Source: Bacillus sp. ISL-34 (GTDB lineage: Bacteria > Bacillota > Bacilli > Bacillales > DSM-1321). Taken from it: a stretch of 64,000 bases of DNA. Below, piece by piece: positions 45,951-53,841 of the stretch. The stretch covers positions 1 to 64,000 of the forward strand of contig NZ_JAGGQJ010000002.1 in the NCBI RefSeq assembly GCF_018613325.1, read 5' to 3'. The translations under genes were made by a program, and so were the position numbers. Each line of letters opens with the position of its first letter. Position 1 is the stretch's first letter. The notes under the pieces were generated by a model that was not told where the DNA came from, made no database searches, and saw only the letters and a program-made list of their open reading frames with translations.

Positions 45951-46775
45951 GTGAAGAAACGCTATCTATACCTGTTGCTGTTACCAGGCGTTCTATTTTT
46001 AACGATTTTCATGATCATTCCGATCCTAATGACGATTGGCACGACCTTTTTTCATGAAGGCGGCGGTTTTTCCATACAAGGATATCTCGAATTTTTCCAA
46101 GACCGATACTTTTTTGAAATTCTGCTGACGACACTTAGGGTGAGTCTGTTCACGACAATCATTTGCATTCTATTGGGATTTCCAGCAGCTTATTATATTT
46201 CAAAACTGAAACAACGAAAAAAAGCCATCATGCTTTTGCTGACGATCTTCCCGCTATTAACAAGCCCTGTTGTCCGCTCATTCAGCTGGATGGTGATCAT
46301 CGGTAAAAACGGTGTGGTGAATAAATTGCTTATGGGCATGGGCTTGATTGAAAAGCCGCTTGATATATTGTACACGCCCACTGCCATCATCATCGGATTG
46401 GTCCATTTATTCCTGCCATTGATCATCGTGACGCTGGTGGGTGTGATGGAGAACATCGAGATGGACTTATTAAAAGCGGCGGAAAGCCTTGGAGCATCAA
46501 GATTGGCCGTATTCTCAAAAGTGATCATTCCGCTTTCGGTTCCAGGTTTGGTCATTGGCAGCATCCTTGTTTTCGTAGGAAGCTTCACGGCTTATACTAC
46601 GCCTGCTTTATTAGGCGGGAAACAGCGGGTCATTTCGACCTTTCTTTATCAAAACGCGATTACATTGAACGAATGGCAAGTGGCATCGATAGTCGCTACG
46701 ATAATGATTGCCGTGACAGTCCTGATCATATCGATCATGAATGGTTTGGCAAAAAAATTAAATCCAAAGGGGTAG
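45951..46775 (+). CDS. ABC transporter permease (PotB-like)
   Basis: The 274-residue membrane protein has six transmembrane helices. The EAA loop ENIEMDLLKAAESLGASRLAVFSKVIIPLSVPGLV marks the contact with the ATPase. It resembles the PotB/spermidine-type permeases. GTG start after GGGGGTTCCGAG. Forms a heterodimer with the next gene product. Confidence 0.9.
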   Translation: MKKRYLYLLLLPGVLFLTIFMIIPILMTIGTTFFHEGGGFSIQGYLEFFQDRYFFEILLTTLRVSLFTTIICILLGFPAAYYISKLKQRKKAIMLLLTIFPLLTSPVVRSFSWMVIIGKNGVVNKLLMGMGLIEKPLDILYTPTAIIIGLVHLFLPLIIVTLVGVMENIEMDLLKAAESLGASRLAVFSKVIIPLSVPGLVIGSILVFVGSFTAYTTPALLGGKQRVISTFLYQNAITLNEWQVASIVATIMIAVTVLIISIMNGLAKKLNPKG

Positions 46776-46781
46776 AGGTGT

Positions 46782-47570
46782 ATGCAGGAAAAAAATCGAG
46801 GATTGGCCCTGTTTACATTCCTGGTGTTCCTTTTTTTACTAGGGCCTTTGCTTATCATATCCGTTACGTCATTTGAAGGCGGAAATATTTTGAAGTTCCC
46901 GCCAGAAGAGTTTTCTTTTAGATGGTACGAAAATATTTTTAATGTGGACATGTTTTTGGTCGCTTTTAAAACGTCCATCCTTGTTTCACTGGGTGGCAAC
47001 CTTTTGGCACTGTTACTGGGAGTGCCGGCTGCCTATGCATTAAGCCGGTTTGATTTCAAAGGGAAAAGCGTGATAAATGCCTTTTTCGTTTCGCCGATAT
47101 TAATACCGGGAATTGTGCTGGGCTTTGCGTTTTTACGTTACATTGTGGGGACTTATCAGCTTCCGATATATGCGGCCCTGTTTGTGGGACATACTGTTAT
47201 CATGCTGCCTTTCATCATCCGTGTGATTTCTTCAAGCTTATCAAACTTTGACTTTTCCATTGAAGAAGCGGCCGAGAGTCTTGGAGCGAGTAAATTGGGC
47301 ACATTCTTTACAGTCGTCCTCCCGAATATAAAATCAGGAATTCTGGCGGCAGTCATGATCGCCTTCTTGGAATCCTTCAATAATGTAGACATTTCAGTTT
47401 ATATGACAGGCCCTGGGGTAAGTACGTTTCCGATTCAGATGCTGACGTATGTGGAGAACTACTTCGATCCCACCATTTCGGCCATTTCCGTATTGCTCAT
47501 GTTCATAACGGCTTTCTTCATGTTTATAGTAGAACGGCTCATGGGATTGTCTTATTTCACAAAACGATAA
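46782..47570 (+). CDS. ABC transporter permease (PotC-like)
   Basis: The 262-residue membrane protein has about six helices and the EAA loop FDFSIEEAAESLGASKLGTFFTVVLPNIKSGILAAV. It is separated by six bases from the PotB-like gene. The start follows GGGGTAGAGGTGT. Confidence 0.9.
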   Translation: MQEKNRGLALFTFLVFLFLLGPLLIISVTSFEGGNILKFPPEEFSFRWYENIFNVDMFLVAFKTSILVSLGGNLLALLLGVPAAYALSRFDFKGKSVINAFFVSPILIPGIVLGFAFLRYIVGTYQLPIYAALFVGHTVIMLPFIIRVISSSLSNFDFSIEEAAESLGASKLGTFFTVVLPNIKSGILAAVMIAFLESFNNVDISVYMTGPGVSTFPIQMLTYVENYFDPTISAISVLLMFITAFFMFIVERLMGLSYFTKR

Positions 47571-47585
47571 AGGAGGTAATGATGG

Positions 47586-48650
47586 GTGGCTTTATTCACT
47601 TTACAAGATATATCTGTAGCATATAACAAACAGAATATATTAAAGGATTTCAATCTTGAGATTGAAAAAGGGAAACTGGTATCCCTTCTTGGCCCGAGCG
47701 GCTGTGGGAAAACGACGACCCTGCGTTTAATTGCCGGGTTTTTACAGGCGAATGAAGGGAAGTTTTTATTCAAGGAAAAGGACTATACGAAAGTGCCCGT
47801 CAACAAGCGGAACTTTGGCTTTGTGTTCCAAAACTATGCATTATTTCCGCATTTGTCGATATTCGATAATATCGCATTCGGTCTCCGTCTGAGAAAGAAT
47901 GCTAAAAGTGAAATCGAAAAAAAAGTAATGAATGTGCTTGAGATCGTTAATTTGAAGGGTTTTGAAAAACGATATCCCCAAGAGCTTTCCGGAGGGCAAA
48001 AGCAGCGGGTCGCGATTGCCAGGGCGCTGGTGATTGAACCGGACATCCTCTTATTTGACGAGCCATTGAGTAATCTTGATGCCAACTTACGGGTGAATAT
48101 GAGAGTCGAGATTCGCCGTATCCAACAAGAGCTGGGGATTACAACGGTGTATGTTTCCCATGACCAGGAAGAATGCTTTTCGATATCCGACCAGGTGGCG
48201 ATCATGAATAAAGGGATCATCGAACAGCTTAGTGACCCTGCGACCATTTACAAATATCCTGAAACCAAATTTGTCGCGGACTTCATCGGCTTCAAGAACT
48301 TCATTGACTTCGATAAGCGGACAGATCATGACGGTAAAATCGAACTGAACAAATCTGGATACTCATTTGTGCTGTACAAGGATCCGCAGATGAGCAATTC
48401 AACGGGAAAAATAGGCGCCATCAGGCCGGACGATCTGTTGATCAGGGAAAAAGATAACACAGGAGCTGTTCAGGAAAATAGTTTACCTGGCCGAGTCAAG
48501 GTAAGTACGTATCTTGGAAGAAGCTATCAATATGTCGTTGAAACTCCAATAGGGGATTTCACTGTGAACAAGGAAATGGCGGAATCCTATCGGACGGGTC
48601 AGGAAATCATCCTTGAAATTCCGAGAAACCAGATGGTGCTTGTTGACTAG
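47586..48650 (+). CDS. ABC transporter ATP-binding protein (PotA-like)
   Basis: The 354-residue product has Walker A GPSGCGKTT, Q-loop FVFQNYALFPHL, signature LSGGQKQRVAIARAL and Walker B ILLFDEPLSNLD, then a C-terminal OB-like TOBE region (IGAIRPDDLLIREKD ... VKVSTYLGRSYQYVV), the usual regulatory extension of the PotA/MalK class. GTG 47586 fits the spacing to AAAGGAGG and gives the expected ALFTLQDIS opening; the ATGs upstream are in another frame. Confidence 0.92.
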   Translation: MALFTLQDISVAYNKQNILKDFNLEIEKGKLVSLLGPSGCGKTTTLRLIAGFLQANEGKFLFKEKDYTKVPVNKRNFGFVFQNYALFPHLSIFDNIAFGLRLRKNAKSEIEKKVMNVLEIVNLKGFEKRYPQELSGGQKQRVAIARALVIEPDILLFDEPLSNLDANLRVNMRVEIRRIQQELGITTVYVSHDQEECFSISDQVAIMNKGIIEQLSDPATIYKYPETKFVADFIGFKNFIDFDKRTDHDGKIELNKSGYSFVLYKDPQMSNSTGKIGAIRPDDLLIREKDNTGAVQENSLPGRVKVSTYLGRSYQYVVETPIGDFTVNKEMAESYRTGQEIILEIPRNQMVLVD

Positions 48651-48666
48651 CTTAGGAGGGTAAGTT

Positions 48667-50385
48667 ATGCGAATAGATATGCTTGTAAGGGATATCAACG
48701 TGTTTAACAGCTATTTTAAAAGATTCATTAAAGGGAATGCAGCCATCAAGGATGGAAAGTTCTATTATATTGGTGAACGTGAATTGGATGCCTTCGAGCC
48801 GGATATAATCGTTGATGGACAAGGGAAGTATATGATTCCAGGTCTGATCGATATCCATCTCCACATTGAAAGTACGATGGTGACGCCTGCGACTTTTTCC
48901 TACGGGTTAATCAAAAATGGCGTGACGACGATCGTGCCGGAACCGCATGAAATGGCCAATGTTTTCGGCATTTCCGGTGTGAAGGAAATGATCAAAGCAA
49001 GTCAAGATTGCGTAGCGGATATGTTTTATGCCATCCCTAGTTCCGTTCCAGCCACTTCGATGGAAACAACAGGCGGTTCGATCGAAATAGATGATATAGA
49101 CGAATTGATGCAAACGGAGAACATTATATGTCTCGGCGAGATCATGAATTACTATGAGGTCATAACCGACCCGGATTGCAAAACGAATAAGATCTTGTCC
49201 CATATCCGTTCCCGTTATCCAGATCTGATCATAGAGGGGCACGTTCCAAAGCTGCTCGACTTGGACTTGCAAAAGATTATTAATGCCGGAGTGAACTCAG
49301 ATCATACACACCAGACCGTGGAAGGGATGGATGCGAGGATCGCTGCCGGGATGTTCATTGAGATTCAAGAGAAATCAATGACTGAAGAAGTGATAGATTA
49401 CTTGAAGGAAAATCAGGTGGATGAACATTTCTGCTTTGTCACCGATGATGTCATGACCGACTCTTTCCAAAACAGGGGACATCTGAACGTCCTTTTAAAG
49501 AAAGCCGTTCAAATGGGGATGACTCCGGAAAAAGCCATTTATGCATGCACCTATACACCTGCACAGCGGATGCGGATGTATGACCGCGGCGCCATTGGAC
49601 CTGGAAAAACAGCAGATTTCCTGCTGCTATCGGATTTGGAAACATTTGAAATTGAACAAGTATACAAAAAAGGTGACCTAGTTTATGAATCTTCACGCCC
49701 ATATGTCCAAGAAGTGAAGGATAGACAATTTCCTGAGCATTTCTATCAAAGTGTGAAGCTTGCGGAACTTACGGAAAATGATTTTACCATCACAATCCCG
49801 GATAAACTTGAACGCAGCATGTGCCGGATCATCAATGTGCAGAATGGTTCTACTTTCACATCTGAAACCCATGATCGTTTAGAAGGGAAGAATGGTGAAT
49901 TATGCTGGGAAGGAAGCCCTTATGGTTTAATCGCCACATTCGAACGATACGGGAAAAACGGTAATCGGGCGCACGGGTTGATCACCGGCGATGTATTGAA
50001 ACGTGGAGCTGTCGCCACAACCTATTCGCATGATAACCATAATCTTCTGGTGATTGGCCATAATAAGCAGGATATGATGATTGCCGCTAACGAAGTAATA
50101 AGGAAGCAAGGCGGTGTCTGCTGCGTCCATGATGGCAAGGTCCTATCGATGATTCCTCTTCCGGTTGGAGGGATTCTTTCCGAAGAGCCGATGGACATCG
50201 TATCAAAGCAAGTTCAGCACCTGACAGATGCACTTAAGTCGTTAGGCTACGAACATTATAATGTCATCATGTCTTTAAGCACCTTATCGCTTCCTGTCAG
50301 TCCGGCACTGAAAATAACCGACCATGGATTGATCAACGTGAACGAAGGGAAAACAGTCCCTCTCATAATGGATGATGAAGCTTAA
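48667..50385 (+). CDS. adenine deaminase
   Basis: The 572-residue Ade-type amidohydrolase converts adenine to hypoxanthine and ammonia. Metal-site motifs are visible: MIPGLIDIHLHIESTMVTPATF, TTIVPEPHEMANVFG, IIEGHVPKL and CFVTDDVMTD, followed by TPAQRMRMYDRGAIGPGKTADFLLLSD. The C-terminal domain has AVATTYSHDNHNLLVIGHN and GGVCCVHDGKVLSMIPLPVGGILSEEPM. It ends the operon and would act on adenine released by the nucleoside hydrolase. The ribosome binding site TTAGGAGGG precedes the ATG; a strong terminator follows. Confidence 0.93.
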   Translation: MRIDMLVRDINVFNSYFKRFIKGNAAIKDGKFYYIGERELDAFEPDIIVDGQGKYMIPGLIDIHLHIESTMVTPATFSYGLIKNGVTTIVPEPHEMANVFGISGVKEMIKASQDCVADMFYAIPSSVPATSMETTGGSIEIDDIDELMQTENIICLGEIMNYYEVITDPDCKTNKILSHIRSRYPDLIIEGHVPKLLDLDLQKIINAGVNSDHTHQTVEGMDARIAAGMFIEIQEKSMTEEVIDYLKENQVDEHFCFVTDDVMTDSFQNRGHLNVLLKKAVQMGMTPEKAIYACTYTPAQRMRMYDRGAIGPGKTADFLLLSDLETFEIEQVYKKGDLVYESSRPYVQEVKDRQFPEHFYQSVKLAELTENDFTITIPDKLERSMCRIINVQNGSTFTSETHDRLEGKNGELCWEGSPYGLIATFERYGKNGNRAHGLITGDVLKRGAVATTYSHDNHNLLVIGHNKQDMMIAANEVIRKQGGVCCVHDGKVLSMIPLPVGGILSEEPMDIVSKQVQHLTDALKSLGYEHYNVIMSLSTLSLPVSPALKITDHGLINVNEGKTVPLIMDDEA

Positions 50386-50389
50386 ACCG

Positions 50390-50424
50390 AAAAGGGGATT
50401 ATCCAATGGATAATCCCCTTTTCT
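50390..50424 (+). terminator. terminator of the nucleoside operon
   Basis: Perfect 15-bp stem AAAAGGGGATTATCC / GGATAATCCCCTTTT with a 3-nt loop. Confidence 0.9.
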
Positions 50425-50583
50425 TAATGACTTACCTGGCGTCAAATGTTAGCTGGACTTGTTTGTTTTCATATAATTACCATTAAGGGGAATATATGTT
50501 AAAATAGAGGAACAACTGAGGATAGAGTGGTAGGTCATGCTTTGCTTTTCCATCTAATGATAGATTGGAAAGGAGGTGACCGC

Positions 50584-50736
50584 TTGATTCATTTCTTATT
50601 GAACTTGATTACAGATATGGGTAAAGAGATATTTGTTGCTGTAGCAACCAGTCTTATCCTGTCTATGTTCGCCAAGAAACGGAAAAAGAACCACTCATCC
50701 TCCCAAGATGGCAATGGTTCTTCTTCTGACGATTAA
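50584..50736 (+). CDS. small single-helix membrane protein, toxin-like (50 aa)
   Basis: TTG start seven bases after AAAGGAGG, the strongest ribosome binding site of the region. The product has a hydrophobic helix (LLNLITDMGKEIFVAVATSLILSMF), a basic patch KKRKKN and a Ser/Asp-rich tail. Helix plus basic tail, an over-strong site and its own terminator are features of type I toxins in Firmicutes, but no antisense RNA is shown and I cannot assign a family. It could also be an ordinary small membrane peptide. Confidence 0.55.
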   Translation: MIHFLLNLITDMGKEIFVAVATSLILSMFAKKRKKNHSSSQDGNGSSSDD

Positions 50737-50774
50737 TTAAGTTAGTTGTGACCAACCACTCTTGCTAGTTGTCG

Positions 50775-50802
50775 GCCTCATGTTAGCGCATGAGGCTGTT
50801 TT
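50775..50802 (+). terminator. terminator of the small toxin-like gene
   Basis: GCCTCATG / CATGAGGC with a 6-nt loop, then TGTTTTT. Confidence 0.85.
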
Positions 50803-50940
50803 TAGTTTATGTCAATATAAGGATAACATACCCCAATTTTAAAGTAAATATTCAGACAATGAAAAGGGGAGTACTATGGGCTTGGTTGCATTTTTTTCTT
50901 GAATATTTTAATAAAACTTTGGAAAATGGCAGAAAATGAA

Positions 50941-50969
50941 TTGACTCTTTCTTACTGATATGGTATGTT
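50941..50969 (+). promoter_or_regulatory. SigA-type promoter of the leader
   Basis: TTGACT at 50941-50946, 17-base spacer, TATGTT at 50964-50969. Transcription would start near 50976, about 25 bases before the upstream ORF. Confidence 0.7.
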
Positions 50970-51000
50970 AATTCCAATCTAAGAAAAGGTGTGGTGTTTT

Positions 51001-51024
51001 ATGTCGGGAGTAGGTATCAACTAA
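51001..51024 (+). CDS. 7-codon leader peptide MSGVGIN
   Basis: ATG TCG GGA GTA GGT ATC AAC TAA, with AAAAGGTGTGG ending seven bases upstream. The codons GTA GGT AT also form one side of a downstream pairing, so a ribosome stalled here would change leader folding. This is the classic arrangement of antibiotic- or translation-stress-responsive leaders. Expression of the peptide is inferred. Confidence 0.6.
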   Translation: MSGVGIN

Positions 51025-51035
51025 TTTAGTTGAAT

Positions 51036-51083
51036 AAGGTATTTAATCACTGATATGTCAGTGGATTACGTATGCCTTTTTTT
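51036..51083 (+). terminator. leader terminator 1
   Basis: AAGGTATTTAATCACTGA folds back on TCAGTGGATTACGTATGCCTT with small bulges and is followed by seven Ts, 12 bases after the upstream ORF. Confidence 0.75.
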
Positions 51084-51165
51084 ACAGTGCAATTCTGCAT
51101 TGTGAATACCTACCTTAAGACTGCTTCCTTTTCCATAAATCGTGTAACATGCAGGTGTTACGGCG

Positions 51166-51201
51166 AAAAGCATGGTGGGATTTGTCCTATCATGCTTTTT
51201 T
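51166..51201 (+). terminator. leader terminator 2
   Basis: AAAAGCATGGTGGGA pairs with TCCTATCATGCTTTT, then Ts. Confidence 0.8.
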
Positions 51202-51270
51202 GTGTACGCAGGTCTATTCGAGCTGCCCTATTTGTTATCGATTTTAGGTACTTATCCATGGATAAGGCCG

Positions 51271-51343
51271 ATGCCCGCAGGAGCTTTCTACTCAAATGGC
51301 TTGTTCATTTGTAAAGGTAGGGGGACCATTGCGGGCATTTTTT
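51271..51343 (+). terminator. leader terminator 3
   Basis: ATGCCCGCA pairs with TGCGGGCAT across a 50-base loop, then six Ts. The long loop leaves room for an alternative antiterminator fold. Confidence 0.6.
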
Positions 51344-51389
51344 GGATTCGGGAATTTTAATCACTCACTCATTCAAGGAGGATCATTAG

Positions 51390-53294
51390 ATGAATACAAT
51401 GACTTATGAAAAATTACAATATACCCAACTCAAGGAAATGGTCAAAAACCATTGCGTAAGCGGTTTAGGAAAAGCGTTATTAGATCAGCTTAAGCCGAGC
51501 AGCACCTTGAAGGTCGTTGAAAATCGTTTGAACGAGACCACGGAGGCAAGGAACTTACTGAATGCGGAAAGCCATATTCCCTTAAAGGGCATTTCACATA
51601 TTGGCCTCCATATCGACAAACTGGAAAAAGGAATGATTTTGGAGCCGTCAGAGTTAGTGGCGATAGCGGACTTCTTAAGAGGCTGCAGGAATATAAAGAA
51701 ATTCATGACCGATAAAGAGTTCTTTGCACCGACACTGCATTCCTACGCCCGCTCCATGACTGAATTCAGGAGCATTGAAGAAGAAATCCAATTCACCATA
51801 AAGGGAAATGCTGTCGTTTCCGAAGCAAGCAAGGACCTGAAACGGATTAGGAACCAAATCATCAAGACAGAAAGTAAAATAGAGGAACGGCTGAATAAGT
51901 TCTTGAAAAGCGGAGCCAATAAAGAGTTCATTCAGGAATTTTTCATCAGTAAAAAGGATGATCGCTACACCATCCCGATCAAAGCTTCCTATAAAAATCA
52001 AGTGGCCGGAACGATCGTGGAAGTATCGGCAAAAGGGGCTACCGTTTTCATTGAACCTGTCTCTGTTACGAAATTGAATGTAGAATTGGCAAGTTTAAAA
52101 GCGGAAGAATCGATGGAAGAGTATCAACTTTTGGCCACATTATCCGGAACGGTTTTCGAACAGCTGAAACCGATCAAGATAAACATCGAGTTGATCAGTC
52201 AATATGACATGATCTTCGCAAAAGCCAAGTTCAGTAAAAGCATGGATGCCATCGAACCGAAAATCAATGATCACGGTTATATTAAATTAACGGGCTGTAA
52301 GCATCCACTTTTGCCCCAAGACAGCGTACCTTTGGATTTTGAAATCGGTAAGGACTATCGCAGCTTGATTATTACAGGCCCAAATGCCGGGGGTAAAACA
52401 GTCGTCCTTAAAACGATCGGCATCCTTACTTTGGCTGTCATGTCAGGACTGCATGTTGCCGGGAAAGAGGGAACGGAGCTTGCCGTCTTCGATCAGGTAT
52501 TCGTCGATATCGGTGATAATCAAAGCATCGAAAATGCACTGAGCACGTTTTCATCGCATATGAAAAACATCTCGGAAATCATGGGGGCAATAACCAATAA
52601 CTCCTTGCTGCTGTTCGATGAAATCGGGAGCGGAACGGAACCGAATGAAGGAGCCGCATTAGCGATTAGCATCCTTGAGGAATTTTATCAAAGGGGGTGC
52701 ATAACCGTTGCGACCACCCATTATGGTGAAATCAAGCGCTATTCGGAAATACACAGTGATTTCATGAATGCGGCCATGCAATTCAACAGTGAAACACTTG
52801 AGCCAAAATACAAGCTGTTGATCGGTCAATCCGGGGAAAGCAATGCCCTTTGGATAGCTAAAAAAATGAATGTCCGTGAAAAGGTTCTGCAAAAGGCAAA
52901 GCTCTATATCGAAAATAAAGACTACGACTTGGAGCGTGTCCAGGAAGGTAAAATCAAAAAAGCGAAGCCAGCAGCCGTTCCTAAAGAATCAGCTTATGAA
53001 TATGAAGTCGGTGACAAAGTGAAGGTAAGCGAACTGAATGGATACGCGATCGTTTATAAGAAAAAGGATTCCTTCAATAATGTCACCGTACTTTTCGAAG
53101 ATACTTTCAAGGAAGTTCATGCCAATAAGCTCGAGCTTGAAATAAAGGCCGTCGATTTATATCCTGAAGGCTATGATCTCGATTCTTTATTTGTCAGCTA
53201 CAAAGAAAGGAAATTGAACCATGACTTAGAGCGGGGATCGAAAAAGGCATTAAAGAATGTAGCAGCGGATATCCGGAAAAAGCTTGGTGAATAA
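51390..53294 (+). CDS. MutS2-like ATPase without Smr domain
   Basis: The 634-residue product is related to MutS2/RqcU. It has the helical core/lever and clamp (about residues 1-300) and a MutS-type ABC ATPase with Walker A TGPNAGGKTVVLKT, the Ser-rich FSSHMKNISEIM segment, Walker B LLLFDEIGSGTEPNEGAAL and TTHYGEIKRY. After a helical linker it ends in a short KOW-like segment (YEYEVGDKVKVSELNGYAIVYKKK...VTVLFEDTFKEVHANKLE) but lacks the C-terminal Smr nuclease domain (MutS2 is about 785 residues). MutS2/RqcU acts on collided ribosomes, so a role in translation stress is possible. An unusual attenuator-like leader precedes it. Confidence 0.85.
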   Translation: MNTMTYEKLQYTQLKEMVKNHCVSGLGKALLDQLKPSSTLKVVENRLNETTEARNLLNAESHIPLKGISHIGLHIDKLEKGMILEPSELVAIADFLRGCRNIKKFMTDKEFFAPTLHSYARSMTEFRSIEEEIQFTIKGNAVVSEASKDLKRIRNQIIKTESKIEERLNKFLKSGANKEFIQEFFISKKDDRYTIPIKASYKNQVAGTIVEVSAKGATVFIEPVSVTKLNVELASLKAEESMEEYQLLATLSGTVFEQLKPIKINIELISQYDMIFAKAKFSKSMDAIEPKINDHGYIKLTGCKHPLLPQDSVPLDFEIGKDYRSLIITGPNAGGKTVVLKTIGILTLAVMSGLHVAGKEGTELAVFDQVFVDIGDNQSIENALSTFSSHMKNISEIMGAITNNSLLLFDEIGSGTEPNEGAALAISILEEFYQRGCITVATTHYGEIKRYSEIHSDFMNAAMQFNSETLEPKYKLLIGQSGESNALWIAKKMNVREKVLQKAKLYIENKDYDLERVQEGKIKKAKPAAVPKESAYEYEVGDKVKVSELNGYAIVYKKKDSFNNVTVLFEDTFKEVHANKLELEIKAVDLYPEGYDLDSLFVSYKERKLNHDLERGSKKALKNVAADIRKKLGE

Positions 53295-53427
53295 ACTGAT
53301 GATTAATGAAATCGTAATATAGAGGTTGTAAAAACCGTGTTCCACCCAAAAGTTAGACATCGGCAGGGTATGAGTTCTGTTTAACAGGGCTCATACCCTT
53401 TAATTTTGTTTTAATTTCTCGTGTGGA
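53080..53427 (+). repeat. direct repeat, copy 1 (3' end of the MutS2-like gene plus terminator)
   Basis: Covers the last 71 codons of the MutS2-like gene, its 3' UTR and its terminator. Repeated with only a few differences at 54866-55211, same orientation. Confidence 0.92.
53366..53402 (+). terminator. terminator of the MutS2-like gene
   Basis: GGGTATGAG / CTCATACCC, then TTTAATTTTG. Preceded by GTGTTCCACCCAAAAGTTAGACA, which looks like an IS3-type end remnant. Confidence 0.8.
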
Positions 53428-53641
53428 GAAAGAAGGATTAGGCTCTAGATGCAGATATAAAGGTATTAAACAATCAAAAATTGTAAAGAGGGAATTTTAA
53501 TAGTAATCAAGTTTAATAGCTATTGAATTTAAAAAAATATTCAAAAAACGAAGTAACAACAAAATCAATTAGAGATGAAAGATAAAATAAGAAAGGGATA
53601 CATACATCATCTGAAAAAGGTTGTTAGTATCACCTAGATAT

Positions 53642-53818
53642 TTAGCTTCTTACATCTTTTGAATAATCAAACATCTTTAAAATGAAAATTGAACTTAGAA
53701 AAAGTACTGGTATTCCTACAACAAAATAATAAATACCTTTGGGCATATACATATCAAAGAAATATAAAAATAATACTACCCAGAGAAATAGGACAATATA
53801 TTTTTTTGATTTTTTCAT
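53642..53818 (-). CDS. small two-helix membrane protein, candidate immunity protein (58 aa)
   Basis: Minus-strand ATG at 53816-53818, preceded by AAAGGATG. The product has a Lys-rich start (MKKSKKY), one helix IVLFLWVVLFLYFFDMYM, a short turn PKGIYYF and a second helix VVGIPVLFLSSIFILKMF, ending DYSKDVRS. It begins 23 bases after the stop of the secreted glycine-rich protein, on the same strand. Small basic two-helix proteins directly downstream of a bacteriocin precursor are commonly immunity proteins. No family is recognised, so the role is inference. It is AT-rich, like its partner. Confidence 0.65.
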   Translation of the reverse strand: MKKSKKYIVLFLWVVLFLYFFDMYMPKGIYYFVVGIPVLFLSSIFILKMFDYSKDVRS

Positions 53819-53841
53819 TATTAATCAATCATCCTTTGAAT

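Larger units (their letters stand above)
50737..51389 (+). ncRNA. structured leader of the MutS2-like gene (upstream ORF plus three terminators)
   Basis: From a promoter at 50941 the leader runs about 410 bases to the MutS2-like start. It holds an upstream ORF and terminators at 51036-51083, 51166-51201 and 51271-51343. A long-range pairing is possible between GTAGGTAT (51010-51017, inside the upstream ORF) and ATACCTAC (51106-51113). Small hairpins CAACTAATTTAGTTG, ACAGTGCA...TGCATTGT and CTTATCCATGGATAAG are also present. The 200 bases before the promoter are non-coding and AT-rich apart from the terminator at 50775. Confidence 0.6.

Noticed and set aside
51300..51345. T-box antiterminator (AGGGTGGNACCGCG)
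   Set aside because: The local sequence AGGGGGACCATTGCGGGC looks similar, but the core is not matched and the gene is not an aminoacyl-tRNA synthetase or amino-acid gene.
51172..51360. 62-residue ORF within the leader of the MutS2-like gene
   Set aside because: It overlaps terminators 2 and 3 and lacks a ribosome binding site; the RNA structure explains the sequence better.
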